Assembly: GCF_023155745.1 (NCBI RefSeq)
Contig: NZ_JAKNUS010000007.1
Coordinates: 62,001 to 126,000 of the forward strand
DNA: 64,000 bases
Source of the DNA: Microbacterium kunmingense
GTDB lineage: Bacteria; Actinomycetota; Actinomycetes; Actinomycetales; Microbacteriaceae
Direction: 5' to 3'
Part shown: positions 6,720 through 14,690 of the stretch, piece after piece
Layout: each line of letters opens with the position of its first letter
Position numbering within the stretch: position 1 is the stretch's first letter
Translations under genes and position numbers: made by a program
The notes under the pieces: model-generated
Seen by the model: the letters and a program-made list of their open reading frames with translations, nothing else
The model's database searches: none
Told to the model about the DNA's origin: nothing

Positions 6720-9050
6720 GTGACCACTCCCTCCGCCTCCTTGGCCGATACCGTTTCGAACGCCCTCGCGACCCCGGAGAAGGAGCAGCCGTACGCCGCG
6801 CTGGGCCTGAAGCCCGACGAGTACGAGCGCATCCGCGAGATCCTCGGCCGCCGTCCGACGAGCGGCGAGCTGGCGATGTACTCCGTCATGTGGAGCGAGC
6901 ACTGCTCCTACAAGTCGTCGAAGATCTACCTCCGCCAGTTCGGGCAGAAGGTCTCCGACGAGATGAAGAAGCGCCTCATGGTCGGGATGGGCCAGAACGC
7001 CGGCGTCGTCGACATCGGTGAGGGCTGGGCGGTCACCTTCAAGGTCGAGTCGCACAATCACCCGAGCTACATCGAGCCGTTCCAGGGCGCCGCGACCGGC
7101 GTCGGCGGGATCGTCCGCGACATCATCTCCATGGGTGCGCGGCCCGTCGCCGTCATGGACCAGCTGCGGTTCGGCGCGATCGACGACCCCGACACCGCGC
7201 GGGTCGTCCATGGCGTCGTCAGCGGCATCTCCTTCTACGCCAACTGCTTGGGCCTGCCGAACATCGGCGGCGAGACGGTCTTCGACCGCGTCTACCAGGG
7301 GAACCCGCTCGTCAACGCGCTCGCGGTCGGCGTCCTCCGTCACGAGGACCTGAAGCTCGCCAACGCCAGCGGCGCCGGCAACAAGGTCGTGCTGTTCGGC
7401 GCTCGCACCGGCGGAGACGGCATCGGCGGAGCATCCATCCTCGCCTCCGACTCGTTCGATGCCACCGGACCCACCAAGCGCCCCGCGGTGCAGGTCGGCG
7501 ACCCCTTCGCCGAGAAGGTCCTCATCGAGTGCTGCCTCGAGCTCTACCGCGACGAGCTCGTCGAGGCGATCCAAGACCTCGGCGCCGCCGGCATCTCGTG
7601 CGCCACGAGCGAGCTCGCCGCCAACGGCGGGTCGGGCATGCGCGTCGACCTGGAGAAGGTGCTGCTGCGCGACCCCACGCTCACGCCCGAGGAGATCCTC
7701 ATGAGTGAGAGCCAGGAGCGGATGATGGCGATCGTCGCCCCTGAGAAACTCGACGCCTTCCTCGCGGTGACCACGAAGTGGGACGTAGAGACGAGCGTCC
7801 TCGGCGAGGTCACCGGCGACGGTCGCCTGCAGATCTTCTGGCACGGCGAGGAGATCGTCAACGTCGATCCGTCCACGGTCGCCGTCGACGGGCCGGTCTA
7901 CGAGCGCCCCGTCGCCTACCCGACGTGGATCGATGCGCTGCGGGATGACTCGGCCGCGGCCCTCCCCCGGCAGAACGACCCGGCGAGCCTGCGCGAGCAG
8001 TTCCTCGCCCTCGTCGGCAGCCCGAACCTCGCCGACCCGTCGTGGGTGACCAACCAGTACGACTACTACGTGATGGGCAACACCGCGCTGTCGTTCCCCG
8101 ACGACGCCGGCATGATCCGCGTCGACGAGCACTCCGGCCTCGGCTTCGCCATCGCCACCGACTGCAACGGCCGGTACTGCCAGCTCGACCCCTACGAGGG
8201 CGCCAAGCTCGCCCTCGCCGAGGCGTACCGCAACGTCGCCGTCACCGGCGCCGAGCCGACCGCGGTGACCGACTGCCTGAACTTCGGCAGCCCCGAGAAT
8301 CCCGAGGTCATGTGGCAGTTCTCCCGCGCGGTCGAGGGGCTCGCGGACGGATGTCTCGAGCTCGGCGTCCCGGTCACGGGCGGCAACGTCTCGTTCTACA
8401 ACCAGACCGGCGATCAGCCGATCCACCCCACCCCCGTGGTGGGTGTGCTCGGCATCATCGACGACGTCGCCCGCCGCATCCCCTCGGGGTGGCAGGACGC
8501 CGGCGAGAACATCTACCTCCTGGGCGTGACGTCGACCGAGCTGAGCGGGTCGGCCTGGGCCGAGACCGTGCACAACCACCTCGGCGGGCGCCCACCGGCG
8601 GTCGACCTCGCGCAGGAGAAGCGCCTCGCCGAGCTGCTGCACGCGGCCTCGCAGCAGGGACTCGTCTCGGGCGCCCACGACCTCTCCACGGGCGGACTCG
8701 CGCAGGCCCTCGCCGACTCGGTGCTGCGGTTCGGCATCGGAGCCCGCGTGTGGCTGACGGAGATCATGGAGCGAGACGGCGTCGACGCGGCATCCGCTCT
8801 GTTCTCCGAATCGACCGGACGAGTGCTGGTGTCGGTGCCCCGCGAGGACGACGTGAAGTTCCGCGGTCTGTGTGAGGGGCGCGGCTACCCGGTGCTGCGC
8901 ATCGGCGTGACCGACGCCCCCGCCGACGGCGACGCCGAGCTGCAGGTGCAGGGGCTCTTCTCGGTGCCGTTGCCCGAGCTCGGGATGATCTCGCGCGCGA
9001 CGCTCCCCGACGCCTTCGGCCCGACGATCAGCGAGCCCGCCGCGCGCTGA
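6720..9050 (+). CDS. purL: Phosphoribosylformylglycinamidine synthase subunit PurL
   Basis: The 776-residue protein is the ATP-binding large subunit of the three-part PurLQS enzyme, which converts FGAR, ATP and glutamine-derived ammonia to FGAM in purine synthesis. It shows the PurM-like duplicated fold; [14 protein letters not shown] near 58-71, [12 protein letters not shown] near 103, and a second half beginning near 440. Length matches small PurL rather than the 1300-residue fused enzyme. The GTG start has AGGAG nine bases upstream, and a TAGACT -10 box (6673-6678) gives a leader of about 35 bases. purQ and purS are not in the window. A hairpin at 9066-9098 follows. Confidence 0.97.
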   Translation: MTTPSASLADTVSNALATPEKEQPYAALGLKPDEYERIREILGRRPTSGELAMYSVMWSEHCSYKSSKIYLRQFGQKVSDEMKKRLMVGMGQNAGVVDIGEGWAVTFKVESHNHPSYIEPFQGAATGVGGIVRDIISMGARPVAVMDQLRFGAIDDPDTARVVHGVVSGISFYANCLGLPNIGGETVFDRVYQGNPLVNALAVGVLRHEDLKLANASGAGNKVVLFGARTGGDGIGGASILASDSFDATGPTKRPAVQVGDPFAEKVLIECCLELYRDELVEAIQDLGAAGISCATSELAANGGSGMRVDLEKVLLRDPTLTPEEILMSESQERMMAIVAPEKLDAFLAVTTKWDVETSVLGEVTGDGRLQIFWHGEEIVNVDPSTVAVDGPVYERPVAYPTWIDALRDDSAAALPRQNDPASLREQFLALVGSPNLADPSWVTNQYDYYVMGNTALSFPDDAGMIRVDEHSGLGFAIATDCNGRYCQLDPYEGAKLALAEAYRNVAVTGAEPTAVTDCLNFGSPENPEVMWQFSRAVEGLADGCLELGVPVTGGNVSFYNQTGDQPIHPTPVVGVLGIIDDVARRIPSGWQDAGENIYLLGVTSTELSGSAWAETVHNHLGGRPPAVDLAQEKRLAELLHAASQQGLVSGAHDLSTGGLAQALADSVLRFGIGARVWLTEIMERDGVDAASALFSESTGRVLVSVPREDDVKFRGLCEGRGYPVLRIGVTDAPADGDAELQVQGLFSVPLPELGMISRATLPDAFGPTISEPAAR

Positions 9051-9065
9051 CGACCCGCGAACGTC

Positions 9066-9098
9066 GAAGAGCCGGGAGCATCACGCCCCCGGCTCTTC
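9066..9098. terminator. 11-bp hairpin between convergent genes
   Basis: Arms 9066-9076 and 9088-9098 pair perfectly across an 11-base loop. It lies between the ends of purL (+) and the SRPBCC gene (-) and can serve both strands. Confidence 0.7.
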
Positions 9099-9121
9099 CG
9101 GCCCCCGCCTGCAGACCTGTG

Positions 9122-9574
9122 TCAGGCCTGCACGTCACCGCGCCACGCGCCGGTTTCGGCGCCGCGCGACTCGATGAACGTCTTGAAGTTCTTCAGGTCC
9201 TTCTTCACCGAGCGGTCGTCGATGCCCAGGGCATCCCCGACGTGCTCGACGAAGCCCTGCGGCTCCCAGTCCAGCTGCACCGTGACGCGGGTCTCGGTGT
9301 CGCTGAGCTTGTGGAAGGTCACCACACCGGCGTGGTCCTCGCCCCCGGTGCTGCGCCATGCGACGCGCTCATCGGGGTGCTGCTCGGTGATCTCGGCGTC
9401 GAACTCGCGCTCGACAGTGCCGATCTTCACGCGCCAGTGGTTGTGGGTGTCATCCAGCTGGGTGATCGACTGGACGAAGCTGAGGAACTCGGGGAAGGTC
9501 TCGAACTGGGTCCACTGGTTGTAGGCCATGGAGACCGGGACATCGACATCGACGGTTTCGATGATGCGCGCCAT
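9122..9574 (-). CDS. SRPBCC family (polyketide cyclase/dehydrase-like) protein
   Basis: The 150-residue protein is a single START/SRPBCC domain: VDVPVSMAYNQWTQFETFPEF near 10-30, VKIGTVEREFDAEITEQHPDERVAWRS near 50-75, and a C-terminal amphipathic helix (KKDLKNFKTFIESRG). This subgroup is widespread in actinobacteria and proteobacteria and its ligand is unknown. An AAAGGAG ribosome-binding site precedes the ATG, and a TAGATT -10 box lies at 9628-9623. It is a single-gene unit. Confidence 0.87.
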   Translation of the reverse strand: MARIIETVDVDVPVSMAYNQWTQFETFPEFLSFVQSITQLDDTHNHWRVKIGTVEREFDAEITEQHPDERVAWRSTGGEDHAGVVTFHKLSDTETRVTVQLDWEPQGFVEHVGDALGIDDRSVKKDLKNFKTFIESRGAETGAWRGDVQA

Positions 9575-9699
9575 GTCGCACTCCTTTCGTCGACAGCGCC
9601 GGGTTCGGCGCCGTCGCTGGGAAATCTATCGAGCGCGGATCGATGGGCCTCTGGCGTTGACGCCCGCCGGTCGGTCGGCTAATGTCCCGCGCTGCGCCC

Positions 9700-9756
9700 G
9701 GGCGGGGACGGGTGCTGCGGGCGGGGACGGATGCGGCGGGCGGGGGCGGATGCCGC
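9700..9756. repeat. Three 19-bp G-rich tandem repeats
   Basis: Three consecutive 19-base units (9700-9718, 9719-9737, 9738-9756) share GGGCGGGG.CGG.TGC.GC with one to three differences. The array ends 11 bases before the TAGACT -10 box (9768-9773) of the small membrane protein gene, so it sits where upstream promoter elements would be. The G-runs could form a quadruplex. Confidence 0.75.
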
Positions 9757-9799
9757 GGGGCGCTCCCTAGACTGGAGAAGACCCCCGGACGGAGAGCCG

Positions 9800-9934
9800 A
9801 TGAGCGACGACGACGATTTCGCCCTGTACAGCGACGCGCGCCAGCGCCGGATCAAGGCGGTGGCCTGGGTCGTCATCCTCTCGCTCATCCTCGTCGGCGG
9901 CGGGGCGACCGTGCTGTCTCTGCTCTTCGGCTGA
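9800..9934 (+). CDS. Small single-pass membrane protein (44 residues)
   Basis: The protein starts with an acidic stretch (MSDDDDF), then a basic patch (DARQRRIK), then one membrane helix (about residues 20-42) ending in the cytoplasm-excluded tail LLFG. GGAG lies a few bases upstream of the ATG and a TAGACT -10 box at 9768-9773 gives a short leader. Function is not recognised. The gene stands alone between a tandem-repeat array and an unrelated unknown gene. Confidence 0.7.
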   Translation: MSDDDDFALYSDARQRRIKAVAWVVILSLILVGGGATVLSLLFG

Positions 9935-10146
9935 CGCGCGGCGCGCGGGCGCCCGGCCTCCCCGCCCGCGCTCGCCCGCCCACGGGAGGAGATCAGCGCA
10001 CCGGAGGATGGGGAAGGCCTTTCCGCACCTCCCGTACGTCGATGACCTCCCCAGCGCCTCGAGCTGAGGCTCCGCAGCGCCCGCAACGCGCGCCGCGCGC
10101 GCAGAACTCGTGGCCCGCGTCCAGCCACCGTGGTTAGCATGGCCAG

Positions 10147-11112
10147 GTGGACCCGTTCACGGCCATCGCCGAGTTCTGGTGGATCGGGGCGTCGGCAGCC
10201 GGCGCCGGAACCATCGGATGGTTCGGGCTGCGCCATCAGCGCGCTAAGGGCTCGCGGCGTCTCGCCCTCCACGCCGCGCGGCACGAGCTGCGCGAAGCGC
10301 GCGACGCCGTCACCGCCTCGCGGGTCGAGGTGAGGGTCGCGCGTGCGGAGCTGGCCCGCGCTCAGGCCGATCGCGCGGCCGACCGGGTCCCGGCATCCGA
10401 GGTGTTCCTCGCCCGGCAGCGGCTGCAGCAGGCTCAGCGAGAGGTGCGCGCCGCGCACGCCGAGATCCGGCTGCGACGGATTCAGGTGTCGGCGGCGCGG
10501 GCGACGATCCCGCGCGCCAAGGCCGACCCCGACTCCCTGCCGCTCGCCCGGCTGATGGCCGCGCACACGGCGATCGACACCCGCTGGCTGGAGTACGAGA
10601 CCGACCCCGCCAAGCGCATCGCCTTCCCGGCGATGAGCGACGTGCGCCAGCCGTCCACGGCGGCCTACCTCGCCGCTCGCGCCGAGGCCGGACGCCTTCG
10701 CCCGCCGACGCCGGTCACGCGCATGACGCCGGTCGAGTTCGCGCAGTATCGCGCTGCGGTCGAGAATCTCGGCAAGCTCTTCGAGCGCGCCGAGCGCGAA
10801 GCATGGCGAGCGGCGGGTGCGGGCTCCGGGCCGTCGCGACAGGACGACCCGCACTGGGTCGACCTCGCCCAGTCGGTCGCTCAGACCGTGATCGCGCGCG
10901 GAACCGAGGCGATCGCGCGGGTCGCGGAGTCGAATGCCCGCAATCGCGAACGCGCCGGCGGACGAGCGGATGCCACGGGCGCCGCGCCCAAGGCAGACCC
11001 GGCGCCTCCGCAGGGGGCCGCGACCGGTCCGCGCGAGGATCGCCCGACACGTCCTCCGGCCGCCCCGGTGTGGCCGGTCCCCTCGCGCGGAGCGCGGCGA
11101 CCGCAGGACTGA
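10147..11112 (+). CDS. Unknown membrane-anchored coiled-coil protein, paralogue of next gene
   Basis: The 321-residue protein starts with a Trp-rich membrane segment (about 4-28), then a long charged helix predicted as coiled coil (about 35-120, many Ala, Arg, Glu). A core follows near 135-220: TRWLEYETDP.K.IAFPAMSD.RQP.TAAYLAAR and RLRPPTPV. The tail is Ala/Pro-rich. The same core and the same N-terminal anchor occur in the next gene, so the two are tandem paralogues. No family of known function was recognised. A TAGCAT -10 box (10135-10140) ends six bases before the GTG, predicting a leaderless message. Confidence 0.7.
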   Translation: MDPFTAIAEFWWIGASAAGAGTIGWFGLRHQRAKGSRRLALHAARHELREARDAVTASRVEVRVARAELARAQADRAADRVPASEVFLARQRLQQAQREVRAAHAEIRLRRIQVSAARATIPRAKADPDSLPLARLMAAHTAIDTRWLEYETDPAKRIAFPAMSDVRQPSTAAYLAARAEAGRLRPPTPVTRMTPVEFAQYRAAVENLGKLFERAEREAWRAAGAGSGPSRQDDPHWVDLAQSVAQTVIARGTEAIARVAESNARNRERAGGRADATGAAPKADPAPPQGAATGPREDRPTRPPAAPVWPVPSRGARRPQD

Positions 11113-11158
11113 CAGCGGCGCGGCGATCCGCGAGGCGACGATCGAGTGGGGATGACGG

Positions 11159-11920
11159 GTGGACTGGTCGAACATCTGGATGTTCTGGTGGCTGATCTTC
11201 CCGATCGGCGCCGCCATCGGCGGTGCGATCAAGTCGTTCGACCGGGCATCGGAGCGTCGTCACCGGCGGCGCCTGGAGATGATGCGCGCCAAGGCCGAGC
11301 TGCGCTCGGGTGCCGTGCCCGCGGTCGCGGCGCCGCCGGCAAGCTCGGGTGATGCTGACAGGAGCGGCGGCTCCGCGGCATCCATCCCTCCCGACCCCAC
11401 GCTGACGCAGCTCTTCGCGATCCACGACGACGTGACCGCCCGCTGGCTGGAGTACGAGCTGGATGTCGCCAAGCTCATCGCTTTCCCCGCCATGAGCGAC
11501 GGGCGCCAGCCGCTCACCGCTGCGTTCCTGCGCGCGAAGCGCGTCGCTGACCGGCTGCGCCCGCCGACCGCTTCGGCGCGCCTCAGCGTCGAGCAGCTGA
11601 AGGAGTATCGCGACGCGGTCACCGACTACGAGGTCGCGTTCGACCTGGCCGAGCGCGACGCGCGGCGGGTGAAGGACGCGAACTTCAGCGCCGAGGAGCG
11701 CAAGCGCCTCGACACCGCGCAACAGCTGCTCACCGTGGCCGTCGACGAGGCGGCGACCCCCGCGGAGCGGCAGCTCGCCTACCGTCGGGTGCGCGAGGAG
11801 CTCGACGGGCTGCTGCTGCTGTCCGACGACGCGATCGAGGTCCTCGAGAAGAAGGTGGCGCACGAGCTTCCGGCGCGCCCCTCGACCGCGCCGCCCGCGG
11901 CTCCCTCTCCGCCCGCCTGA
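11159..11920 (+). CDS. Unknown membrane-anchored protein, paralogue of previous gene
   Basis: The 253-residue protein starts MDWSNIWMFWWLIFPIGAAI, a single Trp-rich membrane helix, followed by a basic helix. The core near 90-165 (ARWLEYELDVAKLIAFPAMS, then DGRQPLTAAFLRAK, RLRPPT) is closely similar to the core of the preceding gene. It ends in helical charged segments and a Pro/Ala tail. The two genes are 46 bases apart and probably form an operon. The conserved FPAMSD/RQP block without Cys, His or Asp catalytic pattern suggests a structural or binding role; this is only inference. Confidence 0.72.
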   Translation: MDWSNIWMFWWLIFPIGAAIGGAIKSFDRASERRHRRRLEMMRAKAELRSGAVPAVAAPPASSGDADRSGGSAASIPPDPTLTQLFAIHDDVTARWLEYELDVAKLIAFPAMSDGRQPLTAAFLRAKRVADRLRPPTASARLSVEQLKEYRDAVTDYEVAFDLAERDARRVKDANFSAEERKRLDTAQQLLTVAVDEAATPAERQLAYRRVREELDGLLLLSDDAIEVLEKKVAHELPARPSTAPPAAPSPPA

Positions 11921-11961
11921 GCGCCCCTTCGGCAGCACTTCCCCGCTGCCCCGTCCCCGCG

Positions 11962-12120
11962 TTCCTGCTCCCCCGTCGCAATACGCCCCTGCCGCCCCAG
12001 CATCGGGGCGGAACGTGACGGGGGAAGCGACCTAGGCACGGCCGCCTTCCTGCTCCCCCGTCGCAATACGCCCCTGCCGCCGCAGCATCGGGGCCAAACG
12101 TGACGGGAGAAGCGACCTAG
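11962..12120. repeat. Two 74-bp direct repeats, each an imperfect hairpin
   Basis: The units at 11962-12035 and 12047-12120 agree at 70 of 74 positions and are separated by 11 bases. Each starts TTCCTGCTCCCCCGTCGC and ends GACGGGGGAAGCGACCTAG or a near variant, so its two ends are inverted relative to each other, with an inner CGCCCC/GGGGCG stem. A degenerate third start is visible near 12131. This 311-base gap before the GntR gene holds nothing else except the promoter. A related palindrome lies beyond the other end of the GntR/ABC cassette (14297-14357). Confidence 0.85.
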
Positions 12121-12167
12121 GGCGAGCCGCTTTCCGCTCCCGCGTCGCGCTTTGTCCCGACGTGGGG

Positions 12168-12226
12168 TTGACACGACCCCACCCGTGTTGCATGGTTGGT
12201 TAGTCAACTAATGAACCGGTGAGGAG
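12168..12226 (+). promoter_or_regulatory. Promoter and candidate operator of the GntR/ABC operon
   Basis: A perfect -35 TTGACA (12168-12173), 17-base spacer and weak -10 CATGGT (12191-12196) are followed by TTAGTCAACTAA (12200-12211), an inverted repeat with 5-bp arms across the predicted start of transcription. GntR/YtrA regulators normally bind such AT-rich palindromes in their own promoter. GAGGAG (12221-12226) is the ribosome-binding site. Confidence 0.6.
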
Positions 12227-12231
12227 CTGAC

Positions 12232-12600
12232 GTGGTCGAAGAAGGCAGAGCGCTCTTCCTCCAGATCGCCGAGAGCGTGGAGGACGCGATCATCGACGGC
12301 AGCCTCACCGAGGAGAGCCAGGCGCCGTCGACGAACGAGCTCGCCGCCTTCCACCGCATCAACCCCGCCACCGCCGCCAAAGGAGTGAACATGCTCGTCG
12401 ACAAGGGTGTGCTGTACAAGCGCCGCGGAATCGGCATGTTCGTCGCCCCGGGCGCCCGCGAGCGCCTGCTCGACGAGCGCCGCACCGCCTTCGCCGACCG
12501 CTACGTCGAACCGCTGCTGGCCGAAGCACGCAAGCTCGGCCTCGGCCCCGCCGATCTGACGGCCTTGATCAACGACCGCGCCGCGGTCACCGAACCCTGA
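12232..12600 (+). CDS. GntR family regulator, YtrA subfamily
   Basis: The 122-residue protein has an N-terminal winged HTH (LFLQIAESVEDAIIDGSL; PSTNELAAFHRINPATAAKG; GVLYKRRGIGMFVA) and only a short helical C-terminus (about 85-115) instead of a ligand-binding domain. That architecture marks the YtrA group, which controls adjacent ABC transporter operons and responds to cell-envelope stress. It is followed by an ABC ATPase and permease in the same direction, as expected. Start GTG 12232 is set by GAGGAG five bases upstream. Confidence 0.9.
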   Translation: MVEEGRALFLQIAESVEDAIIDGSLTEESQAPSTNELAAFHRINPATAAKGVNMLVDKGVLYKRRGIGMFVAPGARERLLDERRTAFADRYVEPLLAEARKLGLGPADLTALINDRAAVTEP

Positions 12601-12629
12601 GTCCCCCGATCTTTCGAAAGGACACCACG

Positions 12630-13550
12630 ATGACGCACGTGATCGAGGTGGAGCACCTGACCAAGCGCTACCGCGACACCGTCGCGGTCGACGACGTCAG
12701 CTTCTCCATCGAGAAGGACACCATCTACGGCCTCCTCGGCCGAAACGGTGCGGGCAAGACGACGGTGATGTCGATCCTCACCGCCCAGAACTTCGCCACG
12801 AGCGGCACCGTGCGGGTGTTCGGCCAGCACCCGTACGAGAATGCGCGGGTGCTCGAGCGCATGTGCTTCGTGCGGGAGAGCCAGAAGTACCCGGATGACG
12901 CGACTCCGCGTCACGCGCTGCGGATGGCCCGGCTCTTCTTCCCCCACTGGGACCAGGAGCTCGCCGATCAGCTGGTCGACGACTTCCAGCTGCCCCTGAA
13001 GGGCCGCACCATCAAGAAGCTCTCGCGCGGGCAGCTCTCGGCGGTCGGCGTCATCATCGGGCTGGCCTCCCGCGCCGAGATCACCTTCTTCGACGAGCCC
13101 TACCTCGGTCTCGACGCGGTCGCCCGCCAGATCTTCTACGACCGCCTGCTCAGCGACTACGCCGAGCACCCGCGGACGATCATCCTCTCCAGCCACCTGA
13201 TCGACGAGGTGTCGAACCTCCTCGGCCGGGTCCTGGTCATCGACCGGGGGCGCATCGTCATGGACGAGGAGACCGACGAGATCCGCGACCGCGCCGCCAA
13301 CATCGTCGGCGACGCCGCGGCGGTGGAGGCCTTCACCGCCGGCCGCGAGATCATCCACCGGCAGAGCCTCGGTCGCACCACATCGGTCACGGTGCTGGGG
13401 CGACTCACCTCGGACGACCGCGCACGCATGGCGGCGGCGGGGCTGGATGTCGCTCCCGTCTCGCTGCAGCAGCTGATCGTCCGCACCACCCAGCACGCCG
13501 CCGAGCAGGGCGGCGTGTCCAGCTCGCTCGAGGAAGGAGCACTCCGATGA
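12630..13550 (+). CDS. ABC transporter ATP-binding protein
   Basis: The 306-residue ATPase has Walker A GRNGAGKT at 37-44, a signature written LSRGQ at 131-135 (consensus LSGGQ), Walker B ITFFDEP at 151-157 and the switch His in SSHLIDE. The C-terminal 80 residues are the extension common to YtrB/EcsA-like drug or peptide exporters. It pairs with the permease, overlapping it by four bases, and is under the GntR gene. The second Gly of the signature replaced by Arg is tolerated in some YtrB-type ATPases. Substrate is unknown; export of an envelope-active compound is the likely role. Confidence 0.9.
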   Translation: MTHVIEVEHLTKRYRDTVAVDDVSFSIEKDTIYGLLGRNGAGKTTVMSILTAQNFATSGTVRVFGQHPYENARVLERMCFVRESQKYPDDATPRHALRMARLFFPHWDQELADQLVDDFQLPLKGRTIKKLSRGQLSAVGVIIGLASRAEITFFDEPYLGLDAVARQIFYDRLLSDYAEHPRTIILSSHLIDEVSNLLGRVLVIDRGRIVMDEETDEIRDRAANIVGDAAAVEAFTAGREIIHRQSLGRTTSVTVLGRLTSDDRARMAAAGLDVAPVSLQQLIVRTTQHAAEQGGVSSSLEEGALR

Positions 13551-14242
13551 ATCGCACACTGCGTGTCGTCAGGATGCAGCTGATCAACCGTCAGACCTAC
13601 GTCTGGGTGCCGCTCCTCGTGCTCGGCGGCGCCTTCATCCTGTCCGTCGCGATCTGGTGGATCCTCGCCGGGTCGGGCGTGACCGGGAACTTCTACGGCG
13701 GCGGCGCGCAGGCACCGCTGTGGTACCTCGCCGTCGTGGGCGTGCAGGCCCTGACCCTGACGTTCCCGTTCTCACAGGCCATGAGCGTCACCCGCCGCGA
13801 GTTCTTCTTCGGCACGTATCTCATCGCCGCGCTCAGCGCCGCGAGCCTGGCGGTGGTGTTCGTCATCGGCGGGTGGATCGAGACGCTCACCGGCGGGTGG
13901 GGGCTGAACGGCTACTTCTTCTACTCCGCCGAGATCTGGCAGGGCGGGCCCCACGGTGCCGCGTTCATCTTCTTCGCCATCGCGATGCTGATGTTCACCC
14001 TCGGGTTCACCGGGGCCACCGTCTACAAGCGGTTCGGCCCCACGGTCTTCACCGTGAGCCTCATCGGCCTGGGGGTCGTCCTCGTCGCGGCGATGTTCGT
14101 CGTCGGACGTCTGAACGCCTGGGGTCAGGTGTTCAGCTGGATCGGCGAGCAGGGTCCACTGGGGATGGCCGCCTGGGGCCTCATCGCAGCCGCCGCCCTC
14201 GCCGCGGCCGCGTTCGCCACGCTCCGCCGCGCCACACCCTGA
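13547..14242 (+). CDS. ABC transporter permease (ABC-2 like)
   Basis: The 231-residue protein has six predicted membrane helices: about 20-42, 58-80, 95-113, 140-160, 170-190 and 205-225. Length and spacing fit the small permease that pairs with YtrB-type ATPases. It overlaps the ATPase stop by ATGA, so the subunits are translationally coupled. The sequence is too diverged for a substrate call. Confidence 0.82.
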   Translation: MNRTLRVVRMQLINRQTYVWVPLLVLGGAFILSVAIWWILAGSGVTGNFYGGGAQAPLWYLAVVGVQALTLTFPFSQAMSVTRREFFFGTYLIAALSAASLAVVFVIGGWIETLTGGWGLNGYFFYSAEIWQGGPHGAAFIFFAIAMLMFTLGFTGATVYKRFGPTVFTVSLIGLGVVLVAAMFVVGRLNAWGQVFSWIGEQGPLGMAAWGLIAAAALAAAAFATLRRATP

Positions 14243-14296
14243 ACCGCCGCCGCGCGGCATCCACCCCCTGCTCCCCCATCTTGATCTGCCCGCCTG

Positions 14297-14357
14297 CTCC
14301 CCCGTCACGATCTGCCCGCCTGCTCACCCGAGCAGGGGCAGAACGTGACGGGGGAAG
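14297..14357. repeat. Long palindromic repeat, probable bidirectional terminator
   Basis: Arms 14297-14317 and 14336-14357 pair over about 20 bp with one mismatch and one bulge; the loop holds a second stem, CTGCTC/GAGCAG. Upstream, at about 14268-14293, a further copy of the left arm is repeated in tandem. The arm sequence (CTCCCCCGTCACG, GACGGGGGAAG) is the same as in the 74-bp repeats before the cassette. It lies between converging genes (permease + and DUF3072 -). Confidence 0.75.
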
Positions 14358-14381
14358 CTCGGGATGTGCGCGCGCGGCGCG

Positions 14382-14627
14382 TCACTCCGCGGAGCGGCCC
14401 GTCTTCTCCTGCAGCCGTTCGATGTGCTCGGACGCCTCGGCCTTGGTGAGATCGGCCGACAGCTCCTCGCCCGCCTCGCGGGCCAGGGTGTCGAGGTAGC
14501 TGCGCTGCGGAGCGGTCATCGGCTCGTCGCCGGTGACCCAGTCGGACGGGTCCTTCTCGGCGGGGTTGCCGGTGTCGCGGGAGGTGGTCGCGCCGAGTGT
14601 CTCGGCGCCGGAGGTGTTATCGGACAT
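14382..14627 (-). CDS. DUF3072 family small protein
   Basis: The 81-residue acidic protein carries the DUF3072 signature PSDWVTGDEPMTAPQRSYLD and then LTKAEASEHIERLQ. It is soluble and has no known role; related domains occur in actinobacterial proteins with SAP-like helix pairs. A TACTCT -10 box at 14640-14635 ends seven bases before the ATG at 14627, so the message is probably leaderless. An in-frame start further upstream exists but would lie before this promoter. Confidence 0.85.
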   Translation of the reverse strand: MSDNTSGAETLGATTSRDTGNPAEKDPSDWVTGDEPMTAPQRSYLDTLAREAGEELSADLTKAEASEHIERLQEKTGRSAE

Positions 14628-14690
14628 GCGTTCGAGAGTACGCGGAGCTCGCGCCATCCCTCCCGCCCTTGACATCGGGAGCGCCCGGTG

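Noticed and set aside
6672-8678. 668-codon open frame antisense to purL
   Set aside because: It is the mirror of the GC-rich codon pattern of purL; its translation is Arg/Asp/Leu-biased without any domain, and purL is certain.
12131-12160. Third 74-bp repeat unit before the GntR gene
   Set aside because: Only the first few bases (TTTCCGCTCCCGCGTCGC) resemble the unit; the rest is promoter sequence.
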